Shown here: piece by piece, positions 46,201 to 55,200 of the stretch
Layout of the letters: every line of letters begins with the position of its first letter
How positions within the stretch are numbered: position 1 is the stretch's first letter
DNA from: a virus
Length of the DNA: 64,000 nucleotides
Virus record (IMG/VR): IMGVR_UViG_3300025151_003852
Location: 1-64,000 of that record
Strand: one strand, 5' to 3'
Program-made: the position numbers and the translations under genes
The notes under the pieces: generated by a model
The model's database searches: none
What the model was told of the DNA's origin: nothing
Seen by the model: only the letters and a program-made list of their open reading frames with translations

Positions 46201-49200
46201 AACAAATACGTTGCATCTTGTCTTGTTTCTGAGATTGGATACTCAGCAAGAACTTTGTTTGCATACTCTAAGTAGTTTTCTAATCCTAAGAATCTACTAA
46301 AGAAGAAACTTTGTCTTGGTCTTGCTAAAACGCCTGACTGCACTGCTTTTGGCAGATACGGATTAGGTACAACTTCTCCAACTTCATCTACACCAGATAA
46401 AGAATCTAATAAACGATCATACAAACCTTCTGGTCTGTTAGTTGAAGTTTGTGGTCCGAACTTGGGTAGACCAGGTAAGAAGTCATCTGGTTCACCGTCT
46501 TTAATTAAATTAAATTCTTGGTGAGAAGGATCATCATTATTTCCTTCTGCGTATCCTATATGAAATACACTGTCAGTTGTGTTTATATATGGTTGTGTAT
46601 TATATAAAGCAAATGTGTTCGGCAGTAAAGGTGCAAAGTATGCGATACCTGATCTGCTTGGCTCTCCAATATATCTTTGTATTGTAGTATCACTTAATGT
46701 TTTACCTATAGATGTTTCTACTTTATTCGTATTACGTACCCAGAAATAGTAACAAGGTTGAACTGTGTTGGTTGCGTTAATATCTGTTTCAACACTATAT
46801 TTTGTATTTGATTTAGGTGTTCCTGTGCCAGTGTATTGATTAGGTGGTGTAGTTGATTTTACCCAAGTGTAACATGCAACCTGTGATCCCGGGAATATTC
46901 TACCCCACATTTTGCTATTATATACTACGTCATTTTGATGATAGTTTAACCATCTTACATTTGTTGTATCAAACCAAATATGTCCTATTTGATTTGCTCC
47001 CCATGTTAGTCCTGAGTTTATTTCTCCTATAGCACTATTATATATTGCTGGGTCAACACTATTAACATAATCAATATTTTCTCTGGCTGCACCTAATAGT
47101 TTACCCTGCATTGGATCCATGTAATCTAAATTAATTAATGTATCATTTGTTTCTGCACTATAGACCTGTGAGTTTTGTATTCTGTTAATATCTACAACAG
47201 GTGCAGATTGTCTATAAATCTCCCAGTCTTTAGCAGTGCCTGAGTTTTGGAACAATGTAACTTGTCCTTCTAAATCACCGAAACTTAAATTAGGTGTACC
47301 GATAACAACTTGGTTATTTGTAAAGTCTATTGCTGTCCCATACTCTGGTTCAAAGCCATAGTTTTGATCTTGGCTGTTACAGTTTTGTGCGTATGTAAAC
47401 TTACCTGGGTCTGTAATTGATCCATTATAGTTTGCAAGATAATCATACATGTATACTGCACCTGCATTATCCCATGTATCTACCCATCGTGTTGCATTGT
47501 TATCAAAAATTGTATCGTTATCTAAATTCTCGTCATCAATAAAGTCAAATGTTGTTGCTAAGTATCTAGTTGAAACAGGAGCAGAAATTACAACTGAATC
47601 GTGTTCATTAAATTTAATTGTATTACCAAATAATGTTCTACTCTGATTATGAGGTGCATTAATAAGTTGTGTCTGTTGATATATTTCTAATCCTAATTCA
47701 GCAAATGCATCTGTGCTTGGTGCTTGTAATATTAATTTTTCATTGACAAGGGCTAAACTTTGATCTATAATAGAAATAATTAATTTACCGTCATCAGTCG
47801 CACTTGATGTTATATTTGTAATACCGTATTGATTAATCAAACTTGATACTGTACTTGCGTTTGCACCTGAAGGCAACTCTACTAGATAACCATTGATTAA
47901 TAATTTAGTGTCTGTAGTTAAATTAGTGACACCAGTACCTATTACTGTACCATATTTGCCACCGGCATTTGTATATCTATAAACAGTACCGTCTGTTTGT
48001 TTTGCACCTTCAATTCTTATTTCGCCCGGTGCACCAATTAATAGTTCATTACCGTATGTACCCATATCAGACGCATAGCCCATAAAGACGCCTACTCTGT
48101 CATCTGCTTCAGGCACCATTGTTTGTACCCATTGAATTCTACGAGTACTAATTTCGATTATGTCTCCTGCTCTGATATCTCCGAAGTATCTAAAGTCTGA
48201 CGTTCCTCCACCAACTGCATAGTTGTTGTCATCAACAATTGTTCCATTGACAAAAACTAATAACGGTTCTTGTTGTGGGTAAATATCAAAGTTAACAGTA
48301 GGCTCATCTGTAAGTGTTATTACTGTGTTAGTTGATCTACTTTCTTTAAGTGAGAATGTTTGTGCACCTACGTACTGCATGTAATACACTTGATTAGGTG
48401 TAATGCCACTGTCACCGTATGTTCCACCTTCGTTAAACACTACAGGTGTATTTGTATATGTTGCATCTATTGCAGTACCTGTAAACGTAATTACGTTTGA
48501 TGCTACCGCAGTTGCGTTTCTACTTGCAAACGATGTAGTCCATGCTAATGGATACTGTTGCGGTTGATTAGGTATTGCAGTATATTGTGATTCTATATTT
48601 TGTACTAAACGTGAGAACGAATAGTTTGTTCCCCAATTTGTTTTTGTTGTTGGAGATGCTGTATTAGGCGCGCCAATCGATATACAATCTGCTTCGTCAT
48701 CACAACTTACAGAGAAACCAAAGTTATCTCCTGCACTTGCATTGACTGGGGCGAGAGTGCCATCGATATCACTTATCGCCTCATATGAAATTTGTGTTGC
48801 TGTGCCGGTGCCTGTTCCTGCACCAGTTGATACAAAGATTATTCCTACTTTATTTTCTACTGCACCTAGTGCTGTAAAGTCTGTTGTACCTACACTAGTA
48901 ATCTCGTATGTTTCACCTACATTAAAATATCCTGCAGTTAAAGGTATGTGTTGTCTGTTATAAACTTGTACTGAATTATTACTGGGGTTACCTGCAAAGA
49001 TATAATTTTGATCATCACTAATTGCAAGACTTGTGCCTGAACTAAATGTTGATGTAAAAGATTGTAGCGGTAAAATATCATCTGATAACACAGAATCATT
49101 TAGTGTGTAAATTCTAAGTGTTGAAGTAGTCAACGATGTTTCAGGTTCACTGATTACAAATAAATTATTAGAGTATGCAATTGCTTTACCGAATGATGTT

Positions 49201-52200
49201 CCACCAGTTAAAAGACTACCTGTATCTTCATCGAACTCGTTTGTGACAGGGTTTAAGCCATAACGATAAACTTTACCTGCGGCTGAGTCACCAATCAAAT
49301 AACCCATTCTTGGAGTATATGCTACAGCACTACCAAATTCTTGTCCATCAGTACGATTTAGATTATTTGTTAAACTATAGTTAATTGACTTACGATAAAC
49401 TCCCCAATTACCATCACTTGCTTGGTCTACCCAAACAGTGTTTTTTGAGAACTCTGATTCAAGTAAATCTAAATCTGCAATGTCACCTGGCTTTTCAACA
49501 CGTTGCTCAACAAATGTCAAACCTAATCCAGTGAGTGGTCTGATAACAGGAGATACTGTTAATTGCAAATTAATTATAATCTGCGTGGTATTAACTACTT
49601 TAGTGACAATATAATATCCATTGACATTAGGAGCAACTTCTATAAAAGATACTGGATCTAATACTTTCAGATTGTGTCTTTGTTTAAATGTAATTGTAGT
49701 TGTGTTATCTTGGTTTGGTTGTACTGCTGTAACTTCTCCAACTGGCTTAACTGAATACACTCTCCACTGTTCTTTGAAGTTAGCAATCCACATGTAATCT
49801 CTTACATAAAATTGGCTAATAGGAATACGTTTACCATTAACATTAGTTGCTCTATTTGTTAATGATCTGAAATCATATGCTCCCATCTTAACGTCATCGT
49901 AATTTACATAACCTGCTGATGGGTAAAGACTTAATGGGTCTTCATATTGTAATGTAGATAAGATGTCTGGACCGTCAATTGGTCTTGCATAATTAAACAA
50001 GTTATGCACTGACACTTCTTGTTGAGAACCTATTGTAGGTGTCCCCTCAGTCAAAGATACAATGCCAGGATTACCTGTTAACTTTGCTTGATCTAATTTA
50101 AATTCAACAAAATTACTGTTCAGTGTTCCACCGAACTCTCCTGAAAGAATAGCCCAGTTTTCATAAACATCATAATCAATACCACCAGTTGGTAACTGAG
50201 TTCCTTTAAATGCTGATACTGCATTCGTTGTACCTTTAGTTTCAATTAAGTTTTTATAAACATTTACCTGAGTAATATCTGATAAATTTACACTTGCTAA
50301 ATAATCTCTAGGTCTAAAGCCTATCAGAGAGAATGACAATTGGTCTGCATCATTTTCTAAGTTTGCTTTTGTACTATTATAATATAATGTACTTTCATAA
50401 GAACGTGTTGCAGAGTTAGGTAATAAGCCTTTTTGTATATCGTTGTAATCTGTTTCTGTCCAATCAAGTTCTACAAACTTTTCACTAGGTTCAACTGTTT
50501 TGTTAGCAACAAAGAATTTATTTTTATACTTGACAATTTCACCTTTTGCATATTTAAATGCAACTTGCCATTCTTTAACATTATCTTGGTTGAGAATAAA
50601 TCCAGATGCACTAACTGTTCCGTTCCATTCAGCAGTTTTAGTTCCTCGTAAGTAAATACGATTCTGTCTTAACCCTGTTACTAAGTTATAAATGACATCA
50701 TTAAAAACTGTATTGTTGTCAAACACGATACCATGTTCAATACTGCTCATATTAAACTGACCATATCCCATAGTATCACCACTGTTTAGGGTTTTTACTT
50801 GGAACGCAGTATCTAAACGTTCTATTGCTAAATCTTTAGTTGCAATAGGATACAAGTTTTGATTCAATAAAAAGTTATCTTGTTGAACTGTTAATGGTTG
50901 AACGATATCACTATCTTTTTCAATCTTTAAATTTTGTGCCGACGGATTGACAGTCAGTAATGAGCCGTTTTCCCAATTAAATTGTGTCCAATATAGATAC
51001 TCTTGTATCATTGTAGTCCAATTAATTTCTTTTCCTAATTCGATAAGTTCAAACTTCATGCCTTTGCGTTCCAGCCATGAACCGTAACTTGCTAAGAATT
51101 GTGATAGGGCTTGATACGTGTAAAACTGTGTGCCATAAGGGACAATCTTTTCATCTTTTTTAGATGTAGTATAATCATTTGCAATTTCAACTGAGTAATT
51201 ATCTACTTCAACTTTACTTTTCTTGCCGTTATTAATAGGAGTATCTGTTGTAAAGTATGCTTGATCTTGTGAGTTACCAAATACTTTCCAGCCGTTTTCT
51301 ACAATCTGAATTATAACACTTGAAAATTTAATTTGATCGTTTGGTTGGTTATCATGTAATAAAACAGCATAACTTTCATCTGGTATTAATAGTGATGCAT
51401 TATCAGAGTTAGGCGTTGCTTTTTCTACAAAGAATTTTAATAATGTCTTGTCACTAAAGCCTGCTAATCTATAAATTAAACGAACATCTAAGTTGTCTAG
51501 TGTAGTTGTGATATCTTTAGTTGCATCAACACCTTGTTGTTTTTCAAAATCAACAATCCAGTTTATGTAACTTGTTTTTGCAGTACCATTACCATAGATT
51601 TCAATGTTGCCAAGGTTTAAATGACTTCGATCATTTACTAGATACTGATTAAATTCTGTATTAAATTTATAATTATCTAAGTCTGCACCTAAGTTAAAGA
51701 ATTGCGAAGGCTTAGTTAATGCAAATATTCGCATTAAGTCGAACGGATAAGATGAACTTCTTCTGTATGAGAATTCTGCCGGAGCGTCATCTCCTACTTT
51801 CCAATCACGTTGTAGAGTGTTAGAATCATATGCACCCACTAGTGCATCAAACGGAGATAAAAGATCACCGTGTTCATCTACAGGAATAATTTTGCTTAAG
51901 CCAGGTCGTTTTAATTCATCAACAGTAACACTTGTTGTTCCACCTGTATTATAAATAATACCTGCTTCGATGTCTCCCCACATAATACCGTTTTCACTTG
52001 TATATGGAGCAGGTCCATAACGACTAGTCCACCAAGTTGGTATTTCAGTGAATCCCAACATTTCCCAAGGTGCTATGTTTGGTTGAGATGTTCCATAAAA
52101 ATATTCATAGATACCTCTCCAATAACCTTGATCGATTGGTGTATTAGTCAGTTTGTTTCCTGATTGAAAATAGTTCCAACTAAACTGATTACCTTTTGTA

Positions 52201-55200
52201 TACCCTGTTTGTGTTTTATAATCGATCCTGTTTTGTCCAGCCCAATTTAAAAACTGTGTGCTATAAATTTTTAAATAGTCTTCTGTTGTATATGTTGACT
52301 CTCTAAAGAATCCAGGCAACACTTCATAACGTTCAATAGGAACAAGTGTGCTTAGTTTAATATTATTATAAATTCTAGTTTCAAATTCTAATAATGCTTG
52401 ATCTCTAAAATCAGTAAGTCCTGTCTCTGGAGTATAGTCAAGTGTATACAAAGATGTATACGATCCGTCATGACCTCTCAACATATATGTAGGCGTTTGA
52501 TAGTTTGGATCCAATACAACTTCAGGTTTCCATTTAGGATACATGCCTAACTTACTAGGCGTGTTAGGTACAAAGTTACCATATGTTTGATTGTATTCTT
52601 TGATTGTAACAACGTCACCTGCTTCTAAATCTTTAGTTACTGTCAGTGAAGGTGCGGTTGTCGATACAACATAATCTACATCTCTAATTAACTGAGATGT
52701 CTTTGTGACGCCACTAGTTGTTCTTGTAAGATAAACAAGTACACCTTTATAATTGGCTTCTGTAAAATCATACGTTTGGGCTAGAGGGTAAATGGACTCT
52801 TGCAATGCGTTTGCAAACGTATATGTATTTGACTTATATGGTGCCTGTGACGGCAACATGTCTGACCAGAAGAAAGAATCTCCTTCTGATTTTGCTGATA
52901 CTATTTGTTCTAAGGCTGTGTCTAAAATATAACTAGGATCAAATCTTTGCGACCAATCAATATCATTTACAGTTTTTACAAGTTGTTGCTTGTATTGAAT
53001 ATATTGATCTGCGTTGAATTGTAATGCATTAAACAAATTATGTTCTGACTTACGTAAAAATACACTAGGTAAAACTAGTGATGCAGAGTTTTGAATAATC
53101 TTTGTACCGTAAGGAACTAAATTACCTAAGTCTCTTAAATTGTTTGATCCAAAGATTGTACCTTCTGAATTCGGATTATTAATAAAGATGTCTTGGTACT
53201 GTGATCTAATATCACCTATGTCTGCAACTTCTAAATCTGTATTAAAAGGGTTGTTGCTTAAGTTAATAGGTATACTATAATAAGCAGAATCAGATGTTTG
53301 ATTACTTAGTACTAAAATTTGTACAGGTGTATCTACTGTCGGAGCAGTATTTAAAGTAATCTTTGTTGAGGTGTCAGTTTCAGTAATTGTATATGTAGAT
53401 TCTAATTGATATACATTGTTCACGTACACTTGTACACGTGGCCATGAATCATCTGATTCAGGTATTACAGCAACGTCACACGTGAATGAGGCTACGGACC
53501 CTTTACTATATTCTAATTCAAATATTTGATATTGAACTGAGGGGGCAATTGCTGTTTGCCAACCCAACTCACGTGTTTTGTCAGTACGTGTAGTATAATT
53601 ATACACGTAACCTGTGTTGACTTTTTCAGTAACTGGTGTTGATCCAGTAACATATGAAAATGAGTCAACGTTCAAAGAGCAATCAAAACTAATATCACCT
53701 ACATTATCTACTGCTGAATAACGCAACGGGAAACCTAATACAGCATCATTGACTCCTGTACCTCTGCCATAAGCAAATAGTTTATTACCTAAAAATGATG
53801 AACCTTGATAAACTGTGGTGTCTCCAAATGAGATGCCGTCTTTGTCAAAGATATCAAATTGTGGTGCTTGATTGACTGTAAGTTTTTGTTGTGCTTCTTC
53901 CCAAGTTGCTCCATCAAACCAAAAAGTAGAACCTTGATAATTGTATCCTCTAAGTGCTACTGCTTGATCATCTGTTAAACAGAGAGCATCGTCTGCTTCA
54001 GTTAATGTTATAACTGGAGTAGATCCAAATGTAATTGTTGAGAAGCCGACAACATAAATTTTATTTCTAACTTCTAAATTAGTATCTGCTGTAAAGATAA
54101 CTCTTGCACCAGAGAACAATTCATAGTTGTTTACTGTTGTGTCACTTCCTACGATTGATACGTTTGTTTGTCCAACTACAGTAGATGATGCAAACTCGAC
54201 TGTTAAAACAGTATTGGCACCAACTACTTCGATGTTTGTAATTTGTGTATTATTCGGTAATGCAAAGTTAGAGTCTGTTACATACATGTTAACAGCAAAT
54301 GACGTATAAATGTCTGCTGTTGGAATAGTGATTGTTGTACTCGTTCCTGTTACTCCTGCAATCGTAGCGGTGTAACTTGTATATGTTTCTATGTCAGGAT
54401 AGTATTGTTGCTTGTTTGCAACTTGATCAAATGCATTTGTTGTTCTTGTATCGATAAAGTCTACAGGTGCTTTTGCAATTGTACCTGAATCAAAGAGTTT
54501 TAAGTTTGGATAAAACTCAATAATCGGTCTTTTTGCTTTTGCTGTTCCTGTTGCATAATTTGTAACAATTGATGGGTCATCATTATATTCAGCAGTTGCA
54601 TTAATAACATCAATGTGGAACCATCTGTTAGAACGTGACCAAGCATTTCTATTAATAGAGTTTCTACCGATAGTAATATAATCTTGGTCTACAGGAATAA
54701 ACAACTCTGTATCAAAGTTACCAATTGAATATGGTAGTGAGTCGTAAGGAATATAGTTTGTTCCTGTAAAGTCTTCTGGTACTGTTAAGTCGGTAGTTGG
54801 AATTAAATTAATAGATTCTCCTACACCTTGAACATAATACTCACCTGACAAATAATTTGAAGGAACAACATCTCCATCAAATTGTACTTTTAATCCGTTT
54901 GTAAAAACAACACCATTTGTTGATGTAAATGTTTTTTGTCCTATAATATCTTGGTCAACATCTAAAGTATTTGTTAAATTACTTTCGATTAATTTAATAA
55001 CACCCACTTTATTTGCATTTGTACCGTCTTGGTAGTATAATGTATCTAATAATGCTGAAAGATAAGGTACTCTAGTAATCTCGCCTGCTAATGATCTGTA
55101 AAAATCTAAGCCGATAAATTCTGTACCAAATTGAACAGTAATCTTTTCTTCGGTTGGTATTACACCTGCGGGAATCAAACGAATAGTTGGGTCTGATGAA